Positions 28,268 through 38,454 are shown, counted from the first letter of the stretch. The stretch: 64,000 nucleotides of DNA from Pasteuria penetrans (GCF_900538055.1 NZ_UZAC03000001.1:1364001-1428000), one strand, 5' to 3'. Translations and numbers: made by a program. The notes: generated from the sequence alone by a model not told the origin.

Positions 28268-29083
28268 GATTCAAGAGCGGGTAGTCTGTGGTCCCTAAAA
28301 ATTCCCTATTTGCGTCTTTTCGATTAACAATTGTTTTTATGTTTTTAATAAATAGATAGAAATTTATTGTTAAATCATATTGTAAATAGCACAAAAGGCG
28401 TTATAGGGGTGCTTTTTCTCGGAATCGTGGTTAGATATATCTTCAGAATAATTTTATTTTAATCAGGGGGTTCCCTCTGGAGGAATCCATAGGTCAGCAA
28501 AACGTCCCTCCTACACGAAACGGGAATCTCAGTAGAACCTAAAGCTCTCCCTCCCCCTGTTTTTGGTCTCTGTTTTTGCCTTTAGTCCCTTGATCTTTTG
28601 TTTTGATTCCCTTGTGTTTTTGTTCTTTTCCCCTTGCCCCCTGGCCTAGGCCAGGGGGTTTTCGCGCCCCTACCCCTCCTCCCTCCAACTCACCATTGTT
28701 GTTTGTGTTGGCCTGGCCCATTGTGTAATGGCGCCTGGCTTCTCCATCGTGGGGGCTCCAGAATGGCGCTGCTGCATGGCCTTCTTTTATCCCTCTCCCT
28801 TGTGGGGAAGGGGGGTTCTTCTATGACTGTCGTTGCCCTTATGTAGCCCTATGCGACCCTATAGTCCTTCTCACTTTTACATACGCAATTCCCGCTATTG
28901 CCCTTGGGAAACAGTCGATCCTCTACTCAAAAACTCTGTTCCATGATCCCTTCTGGATCCTCCGCGATATGCATGATGATCAACAGGGTTAGGTGAGATA
29001 AAAAAGGGAAATACAAGACAAGAGTGGGGAAATGTATAGAGGACAACCGCTTGGTTTCTGAAATGAAAAACTTAATATAGGAA
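28268..29083. other. region without clear genes
   Basis: About 800 bases between two transposase genes. A frame at 28539-28721 (minus) encodes a Gly/Lys/Gln-rich sequence but lacks a ribosome binding site, so I do not call it. The palindrome at 28637-28658 is the only clear structure. Confidence 0.4.
28637..28658. terminator. 22-base perfect palindrome, terminator-like
   Basis: A self-complementary run, ccccctggcctaggccaggg plus two more g, followed by tttt on the plus strand. It has no unpaired loop of its own, so the stem tip must open; it may be a terminator or a protein-binding palindrome. Confidence 0.45.
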
Positions 29084-30473
29084 AGGTTGGTTTTATGATT
29101 CCAATTGACTTGGATGTAGACAGAATGGAAAAAAGGATAGAAGAACGTATACAACATTACGAACAGAAAGGATTATCGCTTCAGGAATCCATCCCCCATG
29201 TAGTGGAAGAGATCGAGGAAGATTCTGAATGGGCTCCTGGTCCCATGGGGAGGGCTTATACTTTTATAGCCAATTATCAGTTTAAAAAACAAATTTTAGG
29301 TGGCCGGGAGAAACACCAAAGGGGTCCCGATTTCCCAAAAGTAGACCGAAATGGTTATAAAAAACGTAAAAAACGCACCAGCAAAGGAATTGTGGTTTAC
29401 TATGACCCCCAGCCAAGGAAAGGGCATTTCCGATCTGCGGTTACTAAACCCTACAAAAAATATACGAAGTCGTGTATAGATATTCTTTCCTCCTTACGTA
29501 AGGCCGGTATGTCCATAAAAAAAATATCCGAATTGTCGAATGATATTCTGCGATCAAAAATCTCACGCTCCACTGTGTCAAGATTACTTATGGGACATCT
29601 AAAGGAAGAGAATAGAGGATTCAATGAGGAACCCATAAGAAACCCGCATGAAATTAGGACCGTAAAGGTGGATGCTTACTACAAACCCGTTCGTGGATTC
29701 GGGAAAGTAGCTGTCTATGTCATAAAAGCGAGTAGGAAAAATACATCAGGGATAAAAACAGATGAGGTTTTATCAAGTTTGGTAAATCCCCCCGAAACAG
29801 CTGAAACTTGGTATGAAGCCCTCCAAAATGTTTACGACCGTGGTTTACGGATGGGTCCTGATACCCTTTTTATTGCTGATGGTCATAAGGGAATCAGAAA
29901 GGCGCTAAGCCAAGTATATCCCGAAGCAGGTTTTCAAGGGTGTCAATTCCACAAAATGGTGAATCTTTACCAGGCCTTCAGAAAGGATAGACCGAGAAAA
30001 AAAGGAGTGAAGTGGGAACCCATCCGAAGCCGGATTTATCAAGACATTTTTCATGTTCTTGACAAAAAAGAAGCCCTTCATGGCTTGATACGCTTTAGTG
30101 ATGACTATCAATCCAAGTTGCCCAAGCTCGTTGAAGGTCTATGGGCTTCCTTTGATGATGTGACAACGTATCTCGATTACGACCTAGCGGATGCTGTTCA
30201 AAATCGTACAACGGGTTCCTTAGAGAGAAATCACAGGGAGGCCAGACGTTATACGAATGGAGTGAGCTGTTATCCTACCCTTGATTCATTCCAAAGGGTG
30301 ATTGATTCCGTGTATAAAAATTTCAACTTAGAGCAGGCAAAGAAACTTAGTGGGATGGATAATCACTCTGTGTCCGCATGGGGACTGGGAGAATTCGCTA
30401 TCCCTGCCATGTATCCCCTATCTTCACACTAAAAAAATAATATTCTTACATTTATTTTCAGGAAAACCAACCT
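29084..30473 (+). mobile_element. compact IS256-type element
   Basis: The 11-base perfect inverted repeats lie immediately next to the start codon and 30 bases past the stop. If they are the true ends this is an unusually tight element of about 1.39 kb; the real ends could lie further out. Confidence 0.4.
29095..30432 (+). CDS. IS256-type (Mutator-like) transposase
   Basis: 445 residues, full length and uninterrupted. The N-terminal part has DRNGYKKRKKR and RSAVTKPYKKYTKSC. A helix-turn-helix-like KKISELSNDILRSKISRSTVSRLL follows. The catalytic core shows VDAYYKPV (Asp1), FIADGHKGI (Asp2), GCQFHKM, and NRTTGSLERNHRE (Glu). aaagg precedes the ATG. An 11-base inverted repeat (aggttggtttt at 29084-29094, its complement at 30463-30473) closely brackets the ORF. 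The element could still be active. Confidence 0.8.
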   Translation: MIPIDLDVDRMEKRIEERIQHYEQKGLSLQESIPHVVEEIEEDSEWAPGPMGRAYTFIANYQFKKQILGGREKHQRGPDFPKVDRNGYKKRKKRTSKGIVVYYDPQPRKGHFRSAVTKPYKKYTKSCIDILSSLRKAGMSIKKISELSNDILRSKISRSTVSRLLMGHLKEENRGFNEEPIRNPHEIRTVKVDAYYKPVRGFGKVAVYVIKASRKNTSGIKTDEVLSSLVNPPETAETWYEALQNVYDRGLRMGPDTLFIADGHKGIRKALSQVYPEAGFQGCQFHKMVNLYQAFRKDRPRKKGVKWEPIRSRIYQDIFHVLDKKEALHGLIRFSDDYQSKLPKLVEGLWASFDDVTTYLDYDLADAVQNRTTGSLERNHREARRYTNGVSCYPTLDSFQRVIDSVYKNFNLEQAKKLSGMDNHSVSAWGLGEFAIPAMYPLSSH

Positions 30474-30584
30474 ACCCTGAGTATGGGTATGGCTTCCATT
30501 TTTTTACATAATTGCCATTTACAGTAATTTTTTATGTTTTATTATAATTTTTAAATTATTGTGTAATTTTAACTTTTATTATGT

Positions 30585-31589
30585 ATGTCAATGGTTATAA
30601 TTCATTACGATGATATGATTTCCGAAGGATGGGGAACCCAAGAAAGTCAATCAGGGGGAGATTACAACCGAAAAAGGGATATCACCCGTAATTTCATAGA
30701 AAAAAACTATTGTGATGCGGTGATCATCCATGACAGATTCCATATCATTATGAACATAAGGGATCATGCCCTGCATCCGATTGTAACGGGCTTTTTCAAG
30801 AATAAAAAATTCGTTGATTCCGTTGACCAAATGCTTCTGGATTTGCTCAAAAAAAGCCTTTATAAGCAACTTACACCCCAGGATGAACTGGTACTGCAGG
30901 AGTTACTCCAATACTTTCCTGACCTCAAACTCCAATACGGAAAAATAGAGAAAACCCGCTCCCGTTTTCGGGAACAGTATGAACAATCTATGCTATCTAG
31001 GGATGATGTTGATGAATGCATATCATATATTCTCGATATGTATGAACACCTCATATCAGAATACAAAAATATGCTCAAAAACAAGAAAAAGAATTATTTT
31101 TTAAAAATAAAGCAGGCGATCCGTGGTGCCTTGAAGAACCGTTATTGGGAAACCATGGATCCTCAAGTGAGAGCCTTCCTAAAGAGGTTTTTTGAGTATA
31201 CTTCCTCTTGGTCTTATTTGGAGAAAGCTTACTGGTTTGTGACTGCACTGGGGCATTGGTATGACAATGAGTTTTATACGATCCGGGAGACTCGAGACGC
31301 TCTGCGTGCTCTGATGGAAGCAAGACTACAATCCCAGTGCGTGGGCATTCAAAACGCGGCAAAAAGCTTAGAATCCGGCGAGGATTATATCGCCAATTAC
31401 CACCTCTGTAGAATGACCAATGGCGTTGCAGAGGGTAGAAATTGTTTCGTCAAGTCCATCATGCGCCGATATTTCGGGATTAAGAATGATAAAAATTACA
31501 AAAATCTAGTGATTGTGTTATCCAACCGTCCTCGCACCCAAACCGAGTACAAACCTCGATATTCCCGTGTTAGATCCTGGACCCCATAA
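30585..31589 (+). pseudogene. ISL3-type transposase, C-terminal two thirds
   Basis: 334 residues. AVIIHDRFHIIMNI is the ISL3 third-motif region, followed by the long helical insertion (LDLLKKSLYKQLTPQDELVL), EKAYWFVTALGHW, and the C-terminal catalytic NGVAEGRNCFVKSIMRRYFGIKN. The N-terminal third is absent, and the 5' end reads into AT-rich sequence. It overlaps in alignment with the fragment at 27929-28267 by about 20 residues, so the two probably come from different copies rather than one split gene. Confidence 0.7.
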
Positions 31590-32581
31590 TCATTTTTTAC
31601 ATATAGAACTACATGGGCAGTTGGGAGAGGGAGATATCCCGTTCGTTTCGGCATTCCAAACTAAGGTACTATGTTGCACAGTGAGCGTCCCATTGGGCCC
31701 ATCCCCCTTGTACACTGTGCATGCTGCTCGAACGTATAGGACAGGTCTGTTGTTGGTTCTCTCCTTTCGTGACTTTCCCCAAGGTACCATACCCCTTAGA
31801 TTTGGCGTGTACTTAGTCGCAACTGCTGTCCATAATGAAAAGGGGAGAGAGCCTATCAACTAGGGTTATAGGGCAGCCCGGTGAACTCAAACGATCTGTT
31901 TGCTTACCATCCGTTCTCCATATGCTACCCCATAATACTGCCTGCCTGATTCATGCAATAATTTCATACCCTAAAGCCTCTGTTCATCCACCCGCTATGA
32001 ACAGCGGAGACCCCCGCTTTATCAGTCTCTGTGAGAACCCCTAAAAGGACGCCTTCACCCATCCGATCTAAGAATTTCCATCCTCCTAGCAGCAGAGGGT
32101 TCTTCGAAAATTTAGGTGAGGCAATCCACTAACGGAAAATTTTATATGGAGAGGGGGATACAGATATGGTGCTGGTGCGTGAATTTAAAAAAGGACAAGA
32201 ATGAATTTTCTATCTGTACAAATTAATAAAATAATTATGACTAAAAAATACAGGAAAAGGTCACCCAAAGAGAAAAGAAAGTAGGACTAAAAATCCCCCA
32301 GAAAATGCACACACCCTTTGGGATGCTGCCTCCCCCACCCTTTTTCGTCGGTTGGGGCGCTGTGATGATTCTCATATAAGTGGCATGAAATCAACGTTAC
32401 CTACATGCCGCAGCTTCTCTTAGAAGGATGCTACGTATCTTCGTGGCCTTGGAACCTGCAGCCGTATCCATCACGTATGATTCAAAACCTGGATGTTCAG
32501 AACATTTCATACATAAGGACAATCGTTGGTCCCGTTCATCGATCCCCTCTTTCCCCCGTCCTCCATTTTCATTCCATCCAC
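31590..32581. other. region after the ISL3 fragment
   Basis: Nearly 1 kb without a supported gene. It contains the right copy of the 32-base repeat (31982-32013) and an AT-rich part at 32200-32270. Confidence 0.4.
31982..32013. repeat. 32-base repeat, possible ISL3-type end (right)
   Basis: Inverted partner of 23963-23994 with a single mismatch. Each copy contains an internal short palindrome, ccgct gttcat agcgg. Confidence 0.6.
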
Positions 32582-33430
32582 CTAGGGACAATCTTCCCCA
32601 TAAAGATCCCGATAAATCATCCTCCCCTCCCCTTCTGGCAGACTACATGACCCTATTTCTGAGCGGACGACCTGCTGGTTTTCCACCCTATGAAAATCTG
32701 AACCCGCTGTAGCTACCAAACCGTGCCTTTGGGCAAAGGAACGGTACCTTTCCCGTTGGCCCCGCGAATGACTGGGATGATCTGCCTCAATACCCCATAA
32801 CTTTATGATCCAATCCGTAGCAAGGCAATCCACCTTGTACACACCGGGATGCGCTAAAGCGGCCTTCCCACCCGCCTCTTTGATCCAGCGACTAGCCTCC
32901 ACAGGCTCAATTCGCCCTGTTTCATCATAATGGTCATAACGTTCCAAGGCTGGCTCAATGTAACGTTCCAAGGCCGCCTGATGATTCCCAACAATCCCTC
33001 GTTTCACAAGAAGTGTAGCCACATGCAATTCACTGATTTCCCCCCCCAATCTACCCCCATGAAGAATGATCTCCTCCTCCGTTATCCCATGTCCCAATCC
33101 CCGGAGGTATTGCAACAGAAACTCATTCTTCCGCTGACGAATACGACGCTGTCCTGCAAGACGATCTAAAAAAACGTGGTCTGTGTGGGAAACACCCAAC
33201 CCTAAAACATGCATTCTCACCTTTTTCCACCGTGCGCCTACCTCCACCCCTGCAATAATACAAACACCCAACTTCTCCCCCGCCCGCTGAGCCTCTTCGA
33301 TTCCTGCCACCGTATTATGATCCGTAATTGCGATTCCGCTCAAACCCAATGATGACGCCCTCTCCACCAATTGAGTGGGGGTCAGGGCACCATCAGAAGC
33401 TGTGGTATGCGTATGGAAATCCCAACCCAT
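32582..33430 (-). CDS. PHP-domain phosphoesterase (TrpH/YciV-like), copy 1
   Basis: 282 residues. The metal-binding motifs of the PHP fold are in order: DFHTHTTASDG, ITDHNT, AGVEVGA, LAHPGVYK, and a final GSDFH. Related proteins remove nucleotides from 3',5'-bisphosphates or act as 5'-3' RNA/DNA exonucleases; which applies here is unknown. It is about half identical by eye to the upstream gene at 33748-34590 along its whole length, so the two arose by tandem duplication. aaagggg precedes the ATG. Confidence 0.82.
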   Translation of the reverse strand: MGWDFHTHTTASDGALTPTQLVERASSLGLSGIAITDHNTVAGIEEAQRAGEKLGVCIIAGVEVGARWKKVRMHVLGLGVSHTDHVFLDRLAGQRRIRQRKNEFLLQYLRGLGHGITEEEIILHGGRLGGEISELHVATLLVKRGIVGNHQAALERYIEPALERYDHYDETGRIEPVEASRWIKEAGGKAALAHPGVYKVDCLATDWIIKLWGIEADHPSHSRGQRERYRSFAQRHGLVATAGSDFHRVENQQVVRSEIGSCSLPEGEGRMIYRDLYGEDCP

Positions 33431-33638
33431 GATCCATCATATCCCCTTTACTCGTTTTACCTCCTAAACCAACCCAGGGAGATCTTGAATGAATATCGGG
33501 CCTAGGGATTCAGTCCTAGGAACGAGGGTTGAACCACTTGTTCAGTGGGCCGAATGTTTCGTAATAGGGTCCCGTGTTCATATCCGCCTGGATTGGAATG
33601 CCCCCATTGTATCCCCGAGGTATACTAGGGAAATGGGG

Positions 33639-33658
33639 TTCCCCCCGACAGGGGGGAA
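33639..33658. terminator. hairpin between the PHP genes
   Basis: ttcccccc pairs with ggggggaa round a 4-base loop. It lies downstream of copy 2 and upstream of copy 1, so the two may be transcribed separately. Confidence 0.55.
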
Positions 33659-33747
33659 TATTAATATATAAGGAAAAAATAATCCCCCATACTAATTTCA
33701 TCCTTTAAACCCATAATCAAGCAAAAGCCACCCGACGATATTCCGGT

Positions 33748-34590
33748 TCAGGATGAGGAATCCCTGCGATGATACATTCTCTCCCATAACCGTTCCCCCT
33801 GGGCCGATGATAAAGCACAAGTCCCAAGTTCTGCATGGTAGGCTTTTCCATCTACAATACCGTGAAAATCGGAACCTGATGTGGGAAACAACCCCCGTTT
33901 GGCCGCAATGTCACAACACTCATCACAAATCGCCACGGTATGATCCGGGTGGTGAACCTCTAAACCCCATAGACCCTCTAACCACTCTGCCTGTTGCCAA
34001 TTCCCCTTATAAATACCCGGATGTGCGAGAACCGCTTTTCCCCCTGCCTTGTGAATCCAATCGATCGCCTGCCGAGGATGGGCCCGTTCCATCCCTACAT
34101 AGGCCTTTCCCTGCGAGCCCAAATAGCGATCAAAAGCCTCCCTTCTGGTAATCACGACACCCCTCTCGACTAATGCCGCAGCTATATGAGGCCGCCCCAT
34201 CTGTCCCCCTGGGGGGACCTGTTTGTGGACCTCTTCCCGGGTAATGGATAGGCCCATATTATTCAGAATACTCAATATACAATCATTCCTCCGTTGACGC
34301 AAACCACGCTGTTCTGTTAAATGATATTGCAATGATACATCCTTATGATCAATAAAAAGACCAATAATATGAATATCCTCCTTTTTCCAAGACGTACTAA
34401 TCTCCACACCAGGGATAACCCGGACATCGCACTTTCGCCCCTCCCTCTCCGCCTCTGGGATTCCAGACAGAGTATCATGGTCTGTAATCGCTATACCATC
34501 CAGACCCCGGGAAGACGCACGCTGTACTACCTCCGCTGGCTTCAAACACCCATCGGAAGCCTGTGTATGTACATGAAAATCCCAACCCAT
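33748..34590 (-). CDS. PHP-domain phosphoesterase (TrpH/YciV-like), copy 2
   Basis: 280 residues, with a strong aggagg before the ATG. Motifs: DFHVHTQASDG, ITDHDTLSG, PGVEIST, VLAHPGIYK, and TSGSDFHG. All metal ligands seen in copy 1 are also here, and this copy looks closer to the family consensus (complete DHDTLSG). Divergence is spread along the whole protein, so the duplication is not recent. The terminator of the preceding small spore-protein-like gene separates it from upstream transcription. Confidence 0.85.
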   Translation of the reverse strand: MGWDFHVHTQASDGCLKPAEVVQRASSRGLDGIAITDHDTLSGIPEAEREGRKCDVRVIPGVEISTSWKKEDIHIIGLFIDHKDVSLQYHLTEQRGLRQRRNDCILSILNNMGLSITREEVHKQVPPGGQMGRPHIAAALVERGVVITRREAFDRYLGSQGKAYVGMERAHPRQAIDWIHKAGGKAVLAHPGIYKGNWQQAEWLEGLWGLEVHHPDHTVAICDECCDIAAKRGLFPTSGSDFHGIVDGKAYHAELGTCALSSAQGERLWERMYHRRDSSS

Positions 34591-34619
34591 ATTTCCATCC
34601 TCCTCATGGAAAAAATATC

Positions 34620-34655
34620 GAAGAGCGCCCCCATGCCCGAAAGGGGACGCTCTTC
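34620..34655 (-). terminator. terminator of the SASP-like gene
   Basis: gaagagcg pairs with cgctcttc, extended by an inner C/G run, and is followed on the minus strand by gatattttttc. It lies about 50 bases past the stop at 34704. Confidence 0.8.
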
Positions 34656-34703
34656 ACGCATCATCATAACCACAGGGAAAATGGATTTCTATAGAAAAAA
34701 TTC

Positions 34704-34937
34704 TCAAATACGCTTACGGATTGCTTTCTTGAGGCGCTTCGCGAAGGTCGACGGCGCCTCATCCACAGAACGGGTCCCGCTGTTCACCCCCAACTCTTCA
34801 CTTATCTCCTCCATTAACTTTTCCACCGCATCCTTCCTCTGTTGTTGTTGTTGGTTGCCAGAACCCTTCCTCGAACTAGCTGTCATACCCTGTCCATTCC
34901 CACAGGTGGACTTGGAACATCCTGGGTCCAGAAACAT
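34704..34937 (-). CDS. divergent alpha/beta-type small acid-soluble spore protein
   Basis: 77 residues from the ATG at 34937, chosen for a perfect aaggagg 10 bases upstream. After an unstructured, Ser/Gly/Gln-rich start come AVEKLMEEISEELGVNSG and STFAKRLKKAIRKRI. These match the two helices of alpha/beta SASPs (consensus E-I-A-x-E-[FL]-G-V then K-R-L), which coat and protect DNA in spores. The usual GGEMTKRL is weakened to STFAKRL, and the linker is shorter. The gene has its own terminator. Assignment is by motif only. Confidence 0.6.
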   Translation of the reverse strand: MFLDPGCSKSTCGNGQGMTASSRKGSGNQQQQQRKDAVEKLMEEISEELGVNSGTRSVDEAPSTFAKRLKKAIRKRI

Positions 34938-35105
34938 AGGGGACCGCCTCCTTGCTTCGAGTTGCCACATGCCTAGCTTACCTCATACATCCCCACCCTA
35001 TACCCCCATGGGTAGAATGAGAGAACAAGCCAAGCCAAGGAGGAAACATGATCACACGCATCACACCCAATCCCAAAACCAACCAAATAGGGCCGGAATA
35101 GAGTA

Positions 35106-36704
35106 TTAAACCTTTTGGGTCCCCATTTTTTTAGCATCTTTACCCTTGGAAGCCCTATCACGTCCATCAGAAGAAATAGAATTCTCCCGGGATGCCTGTT
35201 GTTGGGACTCTGGTTGCGGTACCGACTGCTGGGATCCTGGTTGTGATGTCGACTGCTGTTGGGATCCTGGTTGTGGCATCGACTGCTGGGATCCTGGTTG
35301 TGGCGTCGACTGCTGGGGTCCTGGTTGTGGCGTCGACTGCTGGGGTCCTGGTTGTGGCGTCGACTGCTGGGGTCCTGGTTGTGGCGTCGACTGCTGGGGT
35401 CCTGGTTGTGGCGTCGACTGCTGGGATCCTGGTTGCGGCGTCGACTGCTGAGGGGATGCTGATGGATGCTGGGATCCCCCTACAGACAACGACATGGGGG
35501 AGGAGGGATCTCTCCCCCCATCCGTCACGTTCGCCGTGTCCGCGTGAAAAAAAGATCCCTGCATCTCCATCACAAGATCCCTGATATCTTCCACGACGGA
35601 CATTCCCCCCTTATCCCTATGTGCTTTCACACAGGCATCCTTAGAATCAAAGATCCGCACCTTCACATTACGTCGGCCCCATTTTTCGGCCTCTTCCTCA
35701 CTCATTACAAAAGCATCAATAATATTTCCCTTTACCTTTCCCCCCGTATCAGCCGCCTGCAGGCATCCACCGTTGTACTTGTACGAGGGCATAGAGATCC
35801 ACTTGCCCATGGGGATCACACTGGGGTCAACGGCTGCCACACCTACATCTACGGGTTTTCCTGAGGCTGTTCGTTTACCCACAGGTTCATGATACGCAGT
35901 CACCTCTGCGTTCATGGGTTTCCCGGACTCATGGAAGTAATCCAACAATTTTTCAACGTATGGCACAAGCCAATCCGGACAGTAATCCTCCCAACTTGTG
36001 CGCTTATCCTTTTCCCCCACCTTCACCTCGACAACACCTAACACATCCCCTCTATCGAGGGACCTATACAATGTCTGTTGCACAATCTTATCCCTGTTAC
36101 GAGGATCCAGACCCCTACTTATATCTGCCCGCAAGGGACTCACAGTTATCTCCATACCCCTCTGCAAACCTTCATAGAAACTTCCCGGCAAAGGACGGAA
36201 CGACATAAAGGCTACACCACTATTTTTCTTCTCCCCCTCTTCGATTTCCTGTACAAAATCATCCAAATACCCAGAAAAGGCATCTTCCCCCAATGGGGAC
36301 GGTTGTAAATCTGAGGGACTAACAACCACCCCACACCCATAGGATCCCGAAGAGGGTAGGGAACCTTTTCGCATACAAACCTGGTGAGGACCCTTCAAAT
36401 TCACAAAATCTTTAGTACTGGCCAGGGCTTTCATCACCGTTGTTCCCGATGGAACGGTCTCCACCGTTTTGTGAGTTCCCCGATCACCATCCTGACCTTT
36501 CCCCTCGGGGGACTGAATATCCAAGGAAAAGGGGATGAGGTTCCTTCCAACGGATTGAGGGGAAACATCCCTTACCGCTCCAGCATAGATCACCCCGTCC
36601 CAAGGAACCACGCAGACAGAGCCAATCCATAGTATCCCCGAAAACAACACAAGCACAGTGTTTTCCCATAGCCAGTAACCTCGCCCCTTCAAAAACCCTC
36701 TCAT
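35106..36704 (-). CDS. secreted 3D-domain cell-wall protein with Gln-Pro repeat tail
   Basis: 532 residues. One N-terminal membrane segment (about 16-33, NTVLVLFSGILWIGSVCV) acts as signal or anchor. Residues 267-351 are a 3D (double-psi barrel) domain: VTAYHEPVGKRTASG, then VDPSVIPMGK, AADTGGKVKGNIIDAF and VRIF, with the three acidic residues Asp293, Asp319 and Asp330. Such domains occur in lytic transglycosylases of the MltA/resuscitation-factor type. Residues before it (about 60-250) match nothing I know. The tail has ten QQSTPQPGP units then a charged end. ggggtagg precedes the ATG. It probably cuts glycan strands during growth, germination or release. Confidence 0.82.
   Translation of the reverse strand: MRGFLKGRGYWLWENTVLVLFSGILWIGSVCVVPWDGVIYAGAVRDVSPQSVGRNLIPFSLDIQSPEGKGQDGDRGTHKTVETVPSGTTVMKALASTKDFVNLKGPHQVCMRKGSLPSSGSYGCGVVVSPSDLQPSPLGEDAFSGYLDDFVQEIEEGEKKNSGVAFMSFRPLPGSFYEGLQRGMEITVSPLRADISRGLDPRNRDKIVQQTLYRSLDRGDVLGVVEVKVGEKDKRTSWEDYCPDWLVPYVEKLLDYFHESGKPMNAEVTAYHEPVGKRTASGKPVDVGVAAVDPSVIPMGKWISMPSYKYNGGCLQAADTGGKVKGNIIDAFVMSEEEAEKWGRRNVKVRIFDSKDACVKAHRDKGGMSVVEDIRDLVMEMQGSFFHADTANVTDGGRDPSSPMSLSVGGSQHPSASPQQSTPQPGSQQSTPQPGPQQSTPQPGPQQSTPQPGPQQSTPQPGPQQSTPQPGSQQSMPQPGSQQQSTSQPGSQQSVPQPESQQQASRENSISSDGRDRASKGKDAKKMGTQKV
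35190..35460 (-). repeat. 27-base in-frame tandem repeat
   Basis: About ten units of 27 bases encode QQSTPQPGP-type nonapeptides in the 3D-domain protein. The central five are identical in translation, indicating recent expansion. Confidence 0.85.
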
Positions 36705-38235
36705 GGAAACCTACCCCCTAGTACGCCAACCGCAGACTACCCATCTCCCTCGAATTCTACGTGTCCAAGCATACGGTGTTCCCTTAAACCTGTCATTTCC
36801 GGATCTATCATTTATATGTTTATTAAACAATTTTTAGAAAACATCCAAATCAATTTTAAATAAACAATATGCTATTCTTAATAGTAGCATGGATGGAACT
36901 GCATTGTCCACACCGGGAGCAATATAAGAACAGGAATAACATTCCTCCCCGCGCCGTCCCAAACCGTATACTCCATAAAAATACTACCCCCCCTTATAGG
37001 GGACAATTCAGGCTACCCACTTCCCCCATATGCGGCGGCAAGCTCACCCATTCCCGTCAACCCCCCCAATACAAGCCCCCGAGGGCCCCCGCTCCTGATA
37101 TTCAATTACAGCAGGATAACACCTATTGAACGTATCACCCCAGAAACGAATCCCTCGCCATCATGGGAAAACTAACCACAATTTTTACTAAGAACACGCA
37201 CACCTTGAGATGGGTCCCCTTATCCATATTTTCGAAATTCTTCAACATACCTTCCAAAACAACCCATTTACAACATTCATCCGGTATACTTCTTTCCTAT
37301 TCCATACTCACCACAGGATAAAAAATATCCCTCCATTCACGAAACCCAGGGGATCAACATGTACCACGGGAGGGGAGGGATATGCTCTACGGGCAAGTGA
37401 TGAGATAGGATATCCCCCTTGATCGCGTTGCAAAACATTCGCGCACATCGCGTCAGAAACCCTTAGTGAAGCATTGATCCATCCGGAGGTCTGTATATCC
37501 CACTCATACAACGATCTCCCCCAACAAACGAACTCGGATCCCTCGTCCTACATCAACAGAGAACGATCATCGTAACGTCCCATGGCTGCCTAAAACAAGA
37601 GAAACCGTGTACCAGTAGGGCACCCAGGAAATGGGAGGGGGTTTGTTTCCTCCGTAATCAGCTGGTGGATATCAGGTTACAAAACAAACACCTGGATGCT
37701 GCTGGAAAAAATATCCCGATTGTGGGCGATTCAGAGAAGGGCAAGGACTGAATCCTGTCGGGTGGAAACCGGGAAGATCAACAAAAATGAACCCCTAGGG
37801 AAAGTAGCGAAAACCGTAGTCCGTATCAAAAAACGACCCAATCCCTTCGGCTTTGGGTCCACTATTTCGACACCCGCCCGTAGAAATATGAAGCGGGATC
37901 GATGCCCATTTTTTGTATACTATTCCCATAAATTGAGTAACTCGTTTCTTGCTCCGGTGACAAAAACCCTAGTTCCCCCTAAGGATGTAGATAGTAGGTC
38001 ACCAGAACCGGTGGAGCATAAACCTATTGGGGGATATCAAGGGTCGTTTCGTCGCCCTTGTTCCACTATAATCCCTACACACTGTTATGGGGGGGACCCA
38101 TTCCCCAAGATCCAACATCTAAAAAGAAGAATTGACCCGAAAGTTTTATTATTTAAACAATAAATATAATGTAAATAATAAACGTAAAAAGGGGACAACC
38201 CCTCGATCGCAGAGAAACAAAAACAAACGCATGGG
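36705..38235. other. 1.5 kb gene-poor stretch
   Basis: I find no gene with a start signal or a familiar motif. It is AT-rich at 36800-36880 and 38140-38180. The longest frame (37696-38163, plus) has no ribosome binding site and no recognisable sequence. It may be decayed coding sequence. Confidence 0.45.
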
Positions 38236-38454
38236 TCAATCTTCACTGTACATTCGCATACGATTGGGAACCAAATAACCAATTGAATAAACACCGGCGA
38301 TGCCTATCAATGTATAAAGAATTCGACTGAGTGTCGTTGAAATTCGAACAGAATCGCCACCAAGAATGGTTGAAATAAGGTCCCACTGAAATATACCCAC
38401 CAACAACCAATTGAGGGCACCAAAAATCACTAACCCAAGTATCATCTTCTTCAT
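38236..38454 (-). CDS. DUF378 family membrane protein
   Basis: 72 residues with two membrane segments (residues 4-22 and 44-62). GALNWLLVGIFQWDLIS followed by LSRILYTLIGIAGVYSI is the DUF378 pattern (YuzA-like). A cagggggc lies upstream of the ATG. Role unknown. Confidence 0.85.
   Translation of the reverse strand: MKKMILGLVIFGALNWLLVGIFQWDLISTILGGDSVRISTTLSRILYTLIGIAGVYSIGYLVPNRMRMYSED

Noticed and set aside
28539-28721. 60-residue Gly/Lys/Gln-rich ORF
   Set aside because: No ribosome binding site, and the frame runs through a palindromic terminator-like sequence.
27929-31589. One ISL3 transposase split by the IS256-type element
   Set aside because: The two fragments overlap in alignment by about 20 residues with different sequence, so they come from separate copies.
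35146-35584. Several plus-strand ORFs rich in Trp, Gly, Cys or Val
   Set aside because: All are shadows of the 27-base repeat of the 3D-domain protein.
37696-38163. 155-residue ORF in the gene-poor region
   Set aside because: No ribosome binding site, no recognisable motif, and composition like the surrounding non-coding sequence.
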